Assembly (NCBI RefSeq): GCF_022259695.1
Contig: NZ_CP092099.1
Coordinates: 294,471 to 358,470 of the forward strand
Length of the DNA stretch: 64,000 bases
Source: Flaviramulus sp. BrNp1-15
Lineage (GTDB): Bacteria; Bacteroidota; Bacteroidia; Flavobacteriales; Flavobacteriaceae
Direction: 5' to 3'
Part shown: piece by piece, positions 1-7,759 of the stretch
How positions within the stretch are numbered: position 1 is the stretch's first letter
Layout of the letters: every line of letters begins with the position of its first letter
Notes under the pieces: model-generated
The model's database searches: none
What the model was told of the DNA's origin: nothing
The model's input: the letters and a program-made list of their open reading frames with translations, nothing else
Made by a program: the position numbers and the translations under genes

Positions 1-1
1 A

Positions 2-751
2 AACAAAAAAGGAAATCCAAGTGCTTCTTTAATTGCAAAAGAAATTCGAGACCGCATTTTTAATGAAGTTGGTTTAACGGCATCGGCAGGTATTTCTATT
101 AATAAATTTATAGCTAAAGTTGCAAGTGATTACAATAAACCTAACGGACAAAAAACCGTAAATCCTGAAGAAGTTATTGAGTTTTTAGAGCAATTGGATA
201 TAAGAAAATTTTATGGTGTTGGTAAGGTTACTGCAGAAAAAATGTATCAAAAAGGTATTTTTACCGGATTGGATCTAAAGCAAAAATCTCTTGAGTATTT
301 AGACGAAAACTTTGGTAAATCTGGTCGATATTATTACTATGTAGTGAGAGGTATACATAATAGTGAAGTAAAACCTAACCGCATAAGAAAAAGTTTAGCT
401 GCCGAACGTACTTTTAGAGAAAACCTGTCTAGCGAAATATTTATGCTTGAAAAGTTAGAGCATATTGCTGAAGAAGTTTCTAGACGTTTAACCAAAAGTA
501 AAGTGGCTGGAAAAACAGTAACACTTAAAATAAAGTACAGCGATTTTACTTTACAAACCCGAAGCAAAACTTTACAATATTATTTAAGTGATAAAAGTAT
601 GATTCTAGAAACAGCTAAAGATTTGCTATATCAAGAAAAGTTGAATAATTCGGTTAGATTATTAGGTATTTCAATATCTAATTTAAACACTGAAAAAAAG
701 AAAAAACCTGAACAAAAAACTGTAAGTGTTCAGCTTAAATTTGAGTTTTAA
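2..751 (+). CDS. dinB: DNA polymerase IV, 5' end cut off by window
   Basis: Y-family translesion polymerase that copies past damaged template bases. The reading frame is open from base 2 with no start, so this is the last 249 codons of a protein that is usually 350-400 aa; the fingers and first catalytic Asp lie outside the window. The motif INKFIAKVASDYNKP near the visible start is the Pol IV palm signature. A helix-hairpin-helix thumb follows (FYGVGKVTAEKMYQKGI), then the little-finger domain ending in SVQLKFEF. A TTG at 194 could be taken as a start but lies in the middle of conserved sequence. A hairpin terminator follows at 804-833. Identification is secure. Confidence 0.95.
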   Translation, partial: NKKGNPSASLIAKEIRDRIFNEVGLTASAGISINKFIAKVASDYNKPNGQKTVNPEEVIEFLEQLDIRKFYGVGKVTAEKMYQKGIFTGLDLKQKSLEYLDENFGKSGRYYYYVVRGIHNSEVKPNRIRKSLAAERTFRENLSSEIFMLEKLEHIAEEVSRRLTKSKVAGKTVTLKIKYSDFTLQTRSKTLQYYLSDKSMILETAKDLLYQEKLNNSVRLLGISISNLNTEKKKKPEQKTVSVQLKFEF

Positions 752-803
752 GTTGAATTAGCGCTTGTAGAGACCTTTTAAAATAAAAAATATAAACTTA
801 AAA

Positions 804-833
804 GCCCTATTCTGAATGATTTCAGGATAGGGC
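804..833. terminator. bidirectional hairpin terminator between dinB and pyk
   Basis: GCCCTAT pairs with ATAGGGC, extended inward to a 13-bp stem with one G-T pair and a 4-nt loop. It sits between two convergent genes, with A-rich flanks on both sides, so it can serve both strands. Its inner part (TTCAGGAT) resembles the palindrome at 5924-5944. Confidence 0.7.
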
Positions 834-857
834 CAAAAAATATTTTTAAATAATTTA

Positions 858-2300
858 TTAGAAACTACAAGTTTCTATTTCGGTTACACGAAGTGTGTTA
901 ACCATTCCTTTTGCTTGAATTGGCATTGCCGCTAAACTAATAAGCATATCTCCAACATCTAAATATCCCATTTTACAAGCTATAGCATTTACATCTTCAA
1001 TGGTTTCATCTGTACTTACAAATTTATCGTAATAAAAAGCACGAACTCCCCATAATAAACTTAAACGCGTTAAAATACGCTTGTTTGATGTAAATACTAA
1101 AATATGACAAGATGGTCTCCAAGCCGAAATTTGAAATGCTGTATACCCACTATTTGTTAGTGTTGAAATGGCTTTGGCGTTTATTTCATTTGCCATATTA
1201 GCGGCGTGGTAACATATAGATTTTGTAATGTATCTGTTAGTTCGAATATGTGGTGGTAATTGAGGTACTTTTATTAAATCGGAGTTTTCTACACTTTTTA
1301 AAATATTAGACATTTGCTTGATAACCTGCACCGGATATTTACCTACTGACGTTTCACCTGAAAGCATTACAGCATCAGCGCCATCCATAACTGAGTTTGC
1401 AACATCATTTACCTCTGCTCTGGTTGGTGTTAAACTTGTAATCATGGTTTCCATCATCTGGGTTGCAATAATTACAGGAATTCTAGCTTTTTTAGCTCGT
1501 AATACCAATTGTTTTTGAATTAATGGTACTTCTTGCGCTGGAACTTCTACTCCTAAATCGCCACGTGCAACCATTAAACCATCACAATGTGCTACAATTT
1601 TATCTATGTTTTCTACAGCTTCTGGTTTTTCAATTTTAGCTATAATAGGAATTTTATGCTCGCTATGTTTAGCAATTAAATCGCGAAGCTCCATTAAATC
1701 TTCTGCATGACGCACAAAGGATAATGCAATCCAATCTACTTCTTGACCTATTGCGAAAATAGCATCTTCAATATCTTTTTCTGTTAAAGCTGGTTGCGAA
1801 ATATTTGTATTAGGAAGGTTTACTCCTTTTTTAGATTTTAAAGGCCCTCCTTGAATAACTTTTGCTTTTACTTCTTTTTTCTTATCGGTAGAAACAACTT
1901 CAAAAATTAATTTTCCATCATCTAAAAGTATACGCTCACCCGGTTTTGCATCTTGCGGAAACTTATCATAGGTCATGTAAACACGTTCTTTTGTGCCTTC
2001 AAAACGCTTGCCAGTTGCAAAAATTATTTCATCACCAGGGTTTACAACAACTTCCTCTTTCATAACGCCTACGCGAAGTTTCGGACCTTGTAAATCTGCT
2101 AGAATAGCTGCCGTAAAATCATACTCCTTGTTAAGTTCACGTATCATTTTAATACGTTCTTCAACATCTTTATAATCGGCATGAGAAAAGTTTATTCTAA
2201 ATACGTTTACGCCTTCTTCAAGCATGCCTTTTAAAACTTCTTTTGTGCTTGTAGCTGGTCCTAGAGTTGCTACTATTTTGGTTTTTTTTCTTATTGACAT
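858..2300 (-). CDS. pyk: pyruvate kinase
   Basis: Cytosolic glycolytic enzyme that converts phosphoenolpyruvate and ADP to pyruvate and ATP. The 480 aa length fits the family. Seen: N-terminal TKIVATLGPAT (residues 7-17), B domain from about 70 to 165, the catalytic-lysine signature IIAKIEKPEA (219-228), the metal-binding GDLGVE (247-252) and MLSGETS (312-318). The C-terminal allosteric domain is present. The start codon overlaps the stop of the upstream IPExxxVDY gene by one base (TAATG), so the two are probably translationally coupled. The transcript ends at the hairpin at 804-833. Nothing looks broken. Confidence 0.97.
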   Translation of the reverse strand: MSIRKKTKIVATLGPATSTKEVLKGMLEEGVNVFRINFSHADYKDVEERIKMIRELNKEYDFTAAILADLQGPKLRVGVMKEEVVVNPGDEIIFATGKRFEGTKERVYMTYDKFPQDAKPGERILLDDGKLIFEVVSTDKKKEVKAKVIQGGPLKSKKGVNLPNTNISQPALTEKDIEDAIFAIGQEVDWIALSFVRHAEDLMELRDLIAKHSEHKIPIIAKIEKPEAVENIDKIVAHCDGLMVARGDLGVEVPAQEVPLIQKQLVLRAKKARIPVIIATQMMETMITSLTPTRAEVNDVANSVMDGADAVMLSGETSVGKYPVQVIKQMSNILKSVENSDLIKVPQLPPHIRTNRYITKSICYHAANMANEINAKAISTLTNSGYTAFQISAWRPSCHILVFTSNKRILTRLSLLWGVRAFYYDKFVSTDETIEDVNAIACKMGYLDVGDMLISLAAMPIQAKGMVNTLRVTEIETCSF

Positions 2301-2785
2301 TAGCTGAAAATTAAATTGTCTTTTGATTTTAATTGACTAGAATCTACACTATAAGCTGTTGCAATTTGAGGTATGGTTAATATACTATTTAAAATATATT
2401 TTTCTTTACTGAAACTGAATTCGCTATCTATTTTTAAAAAATAGTTTACTGTTTTATATTCTGGCAATAAATGATGTGTTTTCGTTATATTTTGCTGTGT
2501 GTTAAATAATGTGTTAGCATTAACTTGTTGAAGAATTTCTTTTTTACAAATATTTGAAACTAAACTCCAGGTAACAAGTTGTTTATTGTCTTCCCATTCA
2601 TATATTGAGTAAGAAACTGCTCCATTATTATAGTCCAAATCTAATGGTCTTCTAGTAAGTGATATACCTAAATGCCTGTTTAAAAGATATGCTAAACGAT
2701 AATCCTCAAGTGTACAATGCATGGCGATTAAAGTATATAAAACCTCATCAAAAGTATCATCAAGAATAAGTTTGTGAACAGCCAT
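2300..2785 (-). CDS. IPExxxVDY family protein
   Basis: A 161-aa protein of a Bacteroidota-specific family with no established function. It is named for a C-terminal motif that appears here in the variant form IPQIATAYSVD (about residues 138-148), followed by the family's typical ending SSQLKSKDNLIFS. The N-terminal half has a helical AMHCTLEDYRLAYLLNRHLGI stretch. No signal peptide or membrane segment is visible. It sits directly upstream of pyk with a one-base overlap, an arrangement I recall in flavobacteria, which suggests a link to glycolysis or simple co-transcription. The function is unknown; family assignment rests on the C-terminal motif and the neighbour. Confidence 0.8.
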   Translation of the reverse strand: MAVHKLILDDTFDEVLYTLIAMHCTLEDYRLAYLLNRHLGISLTRRPLDLDYNNGAVSYSIYEWEDNKQLVTWSLVSNICKKEILQQVNANTLFNTQQNITKTHHLLPEYKTVNYFLKIDSEFSFSKEKYILNSILTIPQIATAYSVDSSQLKSKDNLIFS

Positions 2786-2905
2786 TACTCATATTTAACG
2801 CTGTAAATATAGTATTTATAAAATTGAGTACCATTAAGATTATATCAATCTTAATAACAAAATAAACTCAAACGTTGTAGTTGATTATTTTGTCGTAAAA
2901 ATACT

Positions 2906-3646
2906 CTAAATCATTTTAGACATTTTGTTCTGAAAGGCAAAAAAAGCGCGTTTTGAAGCTTTTTCTTCTGCTTTTTTCTTAGAAGTTGCTCTGGCTTTAG
3001 CAACCACTTTGTCGTCTATTGAAAGTTTTACTGAAAAATGCCTAACATCATCATTACCAGTGTCTTCATAAACATTATAGCCAAAGGTTTTCTTTTCTTT
3101 TTGGCACCACTCAATAAGCAAACTTTTATAACTAATAACTTTGCCTTCAAGGGTTTCAATATCTACATAAGGAATAATAACGCGTTTGTAAATAAATTTT
3201 TCACAATACTTATAGCCTTTATCTAAAAAAATAGCTCCAACAAGAGCTTCAAACAAGTTGCCATGAATATTGTCTCCAAATTGACCAGAGGGTATTTTAC
3301 TTACAACTAAGTCTATCAGTTTTAAATCTCTACCTAATTCGTTTAAATGTTCTCTACTTACAATTTTAGATCGCATTTTGGTTAAGTAGCCCTCATCTCC
3401 ACTTGGCACCTCAAGATATAAGTGTGATGCTATTACCGAACTTAACATAGCATCTCCTAAAAACTCCAACCGCTCATAGTTAATAGCGTTACCTTTACTA
3501 TCTTTAATATTCATCGAGCGATGGGTAAAGGCTTTTTTGTAGAATTTTAGGTGTTTAGGTTTAAATCCTAAAATCTTATTTAATTCCATAAAAAAATTCC
3601 CGTTGCGTTTAAAACGGGAATTTAATATGTTACGAATGTGTTTCAT
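2906..3646 (-). CDS. rnc: ribonuclease III
   Basis: Double-stranded-RNA endonuclease that matures rRNA precursors and cuts structured mRNAs. The 246 aa include the RNase III signature YERLEFLGDAM (57-67), the second acidic cluster NLFEALVGAIFLDKG (130-144) that completes the metal site, and a C-terminal dsRNA-binding domain from about residue 170 ending in ATSKKKAEEKASKRAFFAF. It follows fabF by 7 bases on the same strand, so acpP-fabF-rnc is one operon. An alternative start at Met20 (MELNKILGF) would leave the catalytic domain intact, so the N-terminus is not certain. Confidence 0.97.
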   Translation of the reverse strand: MKHIRNILNSRFKRNGNFFMELNKILGFKPKHLKFYKKAFTHRSMNIKDSKGNAINYERLEFLGDAMLSSVIASHLYLEVPSGDEGYLTKMRSKIVSREHLNELGRDLKLIDLVVSKIPSGQFGDNIHGNLFEALVGAIFLDKGYKYCEKFIYKRVIIPYVDIETLEGKVISYKSLLIEWCQKEKKTFGYNVYEDTGNDDVRHFSVKLSIDDKVVAKARATSKKKAEEKASKRAFFAFQNKMSKMI

Positions 3647-3653
3647 TCGGGAT

Positions 3654-4904
3654 TTAATCTAATTTCTTAAATAATACACAAGCGTTGTGTCCGCCAAATC
3701 CAAATGTATTACTCATTGCTACTTTTACATCGCGCTTTTGAGCCTTGTTTAAGGTTAAATTTAATTCTGGATCAATGTTTTCATCAACCGTTGAGTGGTT
3801 AATTGTAGGTGGAACAATTCCATGTTCCATAGCCATAATAGCCGAAATAGCTTCTATAGCTCCTGCAGCACCTAATAGGTGACCTGTCATTGATTTTGTT
3901 GAATTAATATTTATGTGTTTCGCATGACTTCCAAATACTTCTGAAATTGCTTTAAGTTCTGCGACGTCTCCTAAAGGTGTTGATGTACCATGTGTATTAA
4001 TATGATCTACATCTTCTGGTTTTAGACCTGCATTTTCTAAACAATTTTTCATAACGGCAATAACACCTATGCCATCTGGATGGGGTGCTGTCATATGATA
4101 AGCATCAGAGGATAATCCTCCTCCTAAAAACTCAGCATATATTTTAGCGCCTCTTGCTTTTGCATGCTCATATTCTTCCAAAACAAGTGCTCCTGCACCT
4201 TCACCTAAAACAAAACCATCTCTAGTACCATCAAATGGTCTAGAAGCTGTTTCTGGGCTTTCGTTTCTGGTAGATAATGCATGCATTGCATTAAAGCCTC
4301 CCATTCCTGCAATAGTTACTGCTGCTTCACTACCTCCTGTTACCACTACATCACAATGTCCTAAACGTATAGAGTTTAGAGCATCAAACATAGCATTTGC
4401 AGAAGATGCACAAGCAGAAACCGTTGTGTAATTTGGTCCCATAAAACCATGTTTTATGGAAATGTTTGCTGGCGCAATGTCGGCAATCATTTTTGGAATA
4501 AAGAAAGGGTTGAATCTTGGTGTTCCATCGCCTTCAGCAAAGTTAATCACCTCGTTTTGAAAGGTTTCTAAACCACCTATTCCTGCTCCCCATATAACAC
4601 CTACACGCAATTTGTTTACCTCATCTAGATTTAATTTGGCATCTGCAATGGCTTCATCTGCTGCTACCATAGCATATTGTGCAAACTTATCCATTTTACG
4701 AGCCTCTTTTCTATCAAGAAAATCGGTTGCGTTAAAGTTTTTTATTTCGCAAGCGAATTTTGTTTTAAACTTTTCGGTATCATAATAGGTTATAGGCGCA
4801 GCACCACTTTTACCACTAATTAAGCCTTCCCAATATTCATCTTTGGTATTGCCAATTGGTGTTAAAGCTCCTAATCCTGTGACTACAACTCGCTTTAATT
4901 CCAT
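3654..4904 (-). CDS. fabF: beta-ketoacyl-ACP synthase II
   Basis: Condensing enzyme of type II fatty-acid elongation; it joins malonyl-ACP to a growing acyl-ACP in the cytosol. The 416 aa length is normal. The catalytic triad is visible: Cys165 in VSACASSANAM, His305 in NTHGTSTPLGD and His342 in TGHLLGAAG. The glycine-rich NTFGFGGHNACVLF stretch closes the C-terminus. It lies 12 bases after acpP, its substrate carrier, and 7 bases before rnc. The acpP-fabF-rnc order is common in Bacteroidota. Confidence 0.98.
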   Translation of the reverse strand: MELKRVVVTGLGALTPIGNTKDEYWEGLISGKSGAAPITYYDTEKFKTKFACEIKNFNATDFLDRKEARKMDKFAQYAMVAADEAIADAKLNLDEVNKLRVGVIWGAGIGGLETFQNEVINFAEGDGTPRFNPFFIPKMIADIAPANISIKHGFMGPNYTTVSACASSANAMFDALNSIRLGHCDVVVTGGSEAAVTIAGMGGFNAMHALSTRNESPETASRPFDGTRDGFVLGEGAGALVLEEYEHAKARGAKIYAEFLGGGLSSDAYHMTAPHPDGIGVIAVMKNCLENAGLKPEDVDHINTHGTSTPLGDVAELKAISEVFGSHAKHININSTKSMTGHLLGAAGAIEAISAIMAMEHGIVPPTINHSTVDENIDPELNLTLNKAQKRDVKVAMSNTFGFGGHNACVLFKKLD

Positions 4905-4916
4905 AAAGTATTTTGC

Positions 4917-5150
4917 TTATTTTGCAGCTTCTATGTATGATATAGCTTGACCAACTGTTGCGATATTTTCAGCTTGATCATCTGGAATTTGGATATCGAA
5001 TTCTTTTTCAAATTCCATTATTAATTCTACAGTGTCTAAAGAGTCTGCTCCTAAATCGTTTGTGAAGCTTGCTTCAGTTACAACTTCGTTTTCATCTACT
5101 CCTAATTTGTCTACGATAATCGCTTTTACTCTTGATGCAATGTCTGACAT
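4917..5150 (-). CDS. acpP: acyl carrier protein
   Basis: Small acidic carrier (77 aa) that holds acyl chains on a phosphopantetheine arm during fatty-acid and lipid synthesis. The attachment serine is Ser37 in [17 protein letters not shown], the canonical DSL motif. It is first in the acpP-fabF-rnc operon; a -7 promoter box is at 5182-5189 on the minus strand. Length and sequence are fully typical. Confidence 0.98.
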   Translation of the reverse strand: MSDIASRVKAIIVDKLGVDENEVVTEASFTNDLGADSLDTVELIMEFEKEFDIQIPDDQAENIATVGQAISYIEAAK

Positions 5151-5181
5151 AATCTTTTAATTTAAGGTTTTAATTAGTTGG

Positions 5182-5189
5182 CAAAAATA
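5182..5189 (-). promoter_or_regulatory. Bacteroidota -7 box for acpP operon
   Basis: On the minus strand the sequence reads TATTTTTG, a match to TAnnTTTG, 31 bases upstream of the acpP start codon. A clear TTTG at -33 is not seen. Confidence 0.5.
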
Positions 5190-5335
5190 AAAAACTTTAT
5201 TTTTAAAACACACCTTTAATTTAAAAATGTGTTTGTAATTTACTAAAATTACTTTTAAGTATTTCTATTTTACCTTCTAATTGTTAATAATTATTCTTTT
5301 TTTTGTTCGAATAATCTTAACATTATAATCTGTAA

Positions 5336-5908
5336 ATGAAACGTATTGTAATTTTTGCGTCCGGAAGTGGTACTAATGCTGAAAATTTAATTAAGTTTTT
5401 TCACAACAGAGATAATGCTTCTGTTATTCAAGTGATTACTAACAATCCCCATGCCAAAGTTTTAGAGCGGTGTAAAAATTTAAAAATTAGCGCATTATCA
5501 TTTAACAGAATAGCCTTTTATAAAACTAATGATGTACTAAATATTCTAAAAGCATCAAAACCAGACCTAATTGTTTTAGCTGGTTTTTTATGGAAATTCC
5601 CCGAGAATATTTTGAATGCATTTCCTAACAAAGTTATTAATATTCATCCTGCTTTATTACCTAAATATGGCGGAAAAGGTATGTATGGCATGTATGTTCA
5701 TGAAGCAGTTGTTGCCAATAATGAAATTGAAACAGGCATTACTATTCATTATGTAAATGAAAATTATGATGAAGGCGCCACAATTTTTCAAGCAAAATGC
5801 GAAGTTTTACCAACAGATTCTGTTGAAGACGTAGCTGCTAAAATCCATAAATTGGAAATGGAACATTTCCCGAAGGTAGTTGAAAAACTTCTTCTTAAGA
5901 ATGTATAG
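5336..5908 (+). CDS. purN: phosphoribosylglycinamide formyltransferase
   Basis: Purine synthesis step 3: transfers a formyl group from 10-formyltetrahydrofolate to GAR. The 190 aa show the phosphate-binding loop ASGSGTNAENL (8-18), the catalytic Asn102 and His104 in INIHPALLP, and Asp145 in NENYDEGATI, the three residues of the formyltransferase site. It is divergent from acpP. The purine gene purF lies two genes further on the same strand. Confidence 0.96.
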   Translation: MKRIVIFASGSGTNAENLIKFFHNRDNASVIQVITNNPHAKVLERCKNLKISALSFNRIAFYKTNDVLNILKASKPDLIVLAGFLWKFPENILNAFPNKVINIHPALLPKYGGKGMYGMYVHEAVVANNEIETGITIHYVNENYDEGATIFQAKCEVLPTDSVEDVAAKIHKLEMEHFPKVVEKLLLKNV

Positions 5909-5923
5909 ATATTAAATTAAAAG

Positions 5924-5944
5924 ATCCTGAAATAAGTTCAGGAT
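5924..5944. repeat. short palindrome, REP-like
   Basis: ATCCTGAA and TTCAGGAT form a perfect 8-bp inverted repeat with a 5-nt loop between purN and the RNase H gene. The right arm overlaps an upstream ATG at 5943, which argues against that codon as the RNase H start. The core is shared with the terminator at 804-833, as if both derive from one dispersed element. Confidence 0.5.
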
Positions 5945-5951
5945 GACATAT

Positions 5952-6593
5952 ATGTCAAAAAAGAAAAAGAAATATTATACAGTTTGGAAAGGTCATAAAA
6001 CTGGTGTTTTTGAATCTTGGGATGATTGTAAAGCACAAATTAAAGATTTTCAAGGCGCACAATATAAATCGTTTTCAACTTTTGATGCCGCCAAAACTGC
6101 TCTAAAAGGAAATTACAAAGACTATATAGGTAAAACCTCTAAATTCAAAAGCGAATTAACCCCAGAACAACTTAAAAAAATCGGTCAACCAAATTATAAT
6201 TCTATTTCAGTTGACGCAGCATCAAGCGGAAATCCTGGTAAAATGGAGTATCGGGGTGTTGATACTAAAACCAAAAAGCAACTGTTTATTCAAGGCCCTT
6301 TTGAAGAAGGCACAAATAATATTGGTGAATTTCTCGCCATAGTACACGGTTTAGCTTTATTAAAAAAGAAAAACAGTAACCGTATAATATATACAGACTC
6401 TAAAACAGCTATAAGTTGGGTTAAAAAGAAAAACTGTAACACAAAATTAGAACGTAACGACAAAAACAAACCTGTTTTTGATTTAGTAGACAGAGCTATC
6501 GATTGGCTAAAAAACAATACTTACAATACCGTTATTGTAAAATGGGAAACCAAAGCTTGGGGGGAAATTCCTGCAGATTTTGGTCGTAAGTAA
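5952..6593 (+). CDS. ribonuclease H with viroplasmin N-terminal domain
   Basis: Endonuclease that removes RNA from RNA-DNA hybrids. Residues about 4-50 (KKYYTVWKGHKTGVFESWDD) form the viroplasmin/RNase HI N-terminal hybrid-binding domain. The catalytic domain has SVDAASSGNPG (first Asp), GTNNIGEFLAI (Glu), IIYTDSKTAISW (Asp) and a final WGEIPADFGRK (Asp). I chose the ATG at 5952 over 5943 because the latter sits inside a palindrome and adds only MTY. Length becomes 213 aa. This domain arrangement is typical of flavobacterial RNase H. Confidence 0.93.
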   Translation: MSKKKKKYYTVWKGHKTGVFESWDDCKAQIKDFQGAQYKSFSTFDAAKTALKGNYKDYIGKTSKFKSELTPEQLKKIGQPNYNSISVDAASSGNPGKMEYRGVDTKTKKQLFIQGPFEEGTNNIGEFLAIVHGLALLKKKNSNRIIYTDSKTAISWVKKKNCNTKLERNDKNKPVFDLVDRAIDWLKNNTYNTVIVKWETKAWGEIPADFGRK

Positions 6594-6653
6594 ACAATTG
6601 TTCTCTTCAATTTATTCACAAAAAATATTGTTTTAATTAGTGTTTAAAACACT

Positions 6654-6661
6654 TATATTTG
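6654..6661 (+). promoter_or_regulatory. -7 promoter box for PfkB-family kinase
   Basis: TATATTTG matches TAnnTTTG exactly, 22 bases before the ATG at 6684. A T-rich TTGTTTT stretch lies at about the right distance for the -33 element. Confidence 0.6.
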
Positions 6662-6683
6662 CACCAAAATTAAGACTCCTTTT

Positions 6684-7610
6684 ATGGGTAAATTAGTAAT
6701 TGTAGGCACTGTAGCGTTTGATGCTATTGAAACGCCTTTCGGGAAAACCGATAAAATTCTTGGTGGTGCTGCAACTTTTATTGGTCTTGCCGCTTCTCAT
6801 TTTGAGGTTGATGCTGCTGCAGTTTCTGTTGTTGGTGGAGATTTTCCTCAAAAATATTTAGACTTACTATCAGATAAAAATATAGATATTACTGGTATTG
6901 AAATTGTAAAAGAAGGTAAAACATTCTTTTGGAGTGGGCGCTACCATAACGATATGAATTCTCGTGACACCTTAGTAACAGAATTAAATACTCTTGCAGA
7001 TTTTAATCCGGTTGTACCTAATAATTACAAAGATGCAGAAGTAGTTATGTTAGGAAACTTGCATCCTTTAGTGCAATCTAGCGTATTAGATCAAATGACA
7101 ACCAAACCAAAACTGGTGATTTTAGACACCATGAACTTTTGGATGGATTGTGCTTTAGAGGATTTACATAACGTTATAAAACGTGTAGATGTAATAACCA
7201 TAAACGATGAAGAGGCTAGACAATTATCTGGTGAATATTCGCTAGTTGTTGCAGCTAGAAAGATTCATGAAATGGGTCCAAAGTATGTGGTAATTAAAAA
7301 AGGTGAACATGGTGCATTATTATTTCATAACGAACATATATTTTATGCTCCAGCACTACCTTTAGAAGAAGTATTTGATCCTACAGGTGCAGGCGACACA
7401 TTTGCTGGTGGGTTTGCTGGCTATATTGCAAAAACTGGTGATACTTCTTTTGAAAACATGAAGAATGCCATTATATATGGTTCAACTTTAGCGTCGTTTT
7501 GTGTTGAAAAATTTGGAACCGAGCGTATGCAAAATTTATCGAATGAAGAAGTTCATGAGCGCTTATTGCAATTTAAGCAACTAACGCAATTTGAAATAGA
7601 ATTAACATAA
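6684..7610 (+). CDS. PfkB-family carbohydrate/nucleoside kinase
   Basis: Ribokinase-fold kinase of 308 aa. The first PfkB signature region (KILGGAATFIGLAAS, about 24-38) and the second signature DPTGAGDTFAGGF (232-244, with catalytic base Asp238 and the anion hole) are both present. The substrate cannot be read from the sequence. Homologues are often annotated as sugar kinases, and placement just upstream of purF suggests ribose, adenosine or another nucleoside. The gene has its own promoter box and terminator, so it is probably monocistronic. Confidence 0.9.
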   Translation: MGKLVIVGTVAFDAIETPFGKTDKILGGAATFIGLAASHFEVDAAAVSVVGGDFPQKYLDLLSDKNIDITGIEIVKEGKTFFWSGRYHNDMNSRDTLVTELNTLADFNPVVPNNYKDAEVVMLGNLHPLVQSSVLDQMTTKPKLVILDTMNFWMDCALEDLHNVIKRVDVITINDEEARQLSGEYSLVVAARKIHEMGPKYVVIKKGEHGALLFHNEHIFYAPALPLEEVFDPTGAGDTFAGGFAGYIAKTGDTSFENMKNAIIYGSTLASFCVEKFGTERMQNLSNEEVHERLLQFKQLTQFEIELT

Positions 7611-7613
7611 ACC

Positions 7614-7642
7614 AACGCGCTCTAAAATAGAGTGCGTTTTTT
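7614..7642 (+). terminator. rho-independent terminator after PfkB kinase
   Basis: AACGCGCTCTA and TAGAGTGCGTT form an 11-bp stem with one G-T pair and a 3-nt loop, followed by six Ts. Confidence 0.85.
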
Positions 7643-7693
7643 GATTTATAACAAAACTCAAAAAGATATATCTTTTTGTATCAACAATTTGTC

Positions 7694-7713
7694 ATTCCTC
7701 CGAAAGTAGGAAT
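7694..7713. repeat. short imperfect palindrome, dispersed type
   Basis: ATTCCT-C-CGAAAG-T-AGGAAT forms an imperfect inverted repeat preceded by GTC. It resembles the CATTCCTGCGAAAGCAGGAAT palindromes dispersed in many bacterial genomes. It lies 47 bases before purF and could fold in its leader. Confidence 0.45.
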
Positions 7714-7759
7714 ATAATAATATTAACCATTTTTCCGCGACAGCGAAAACATTTATAAT

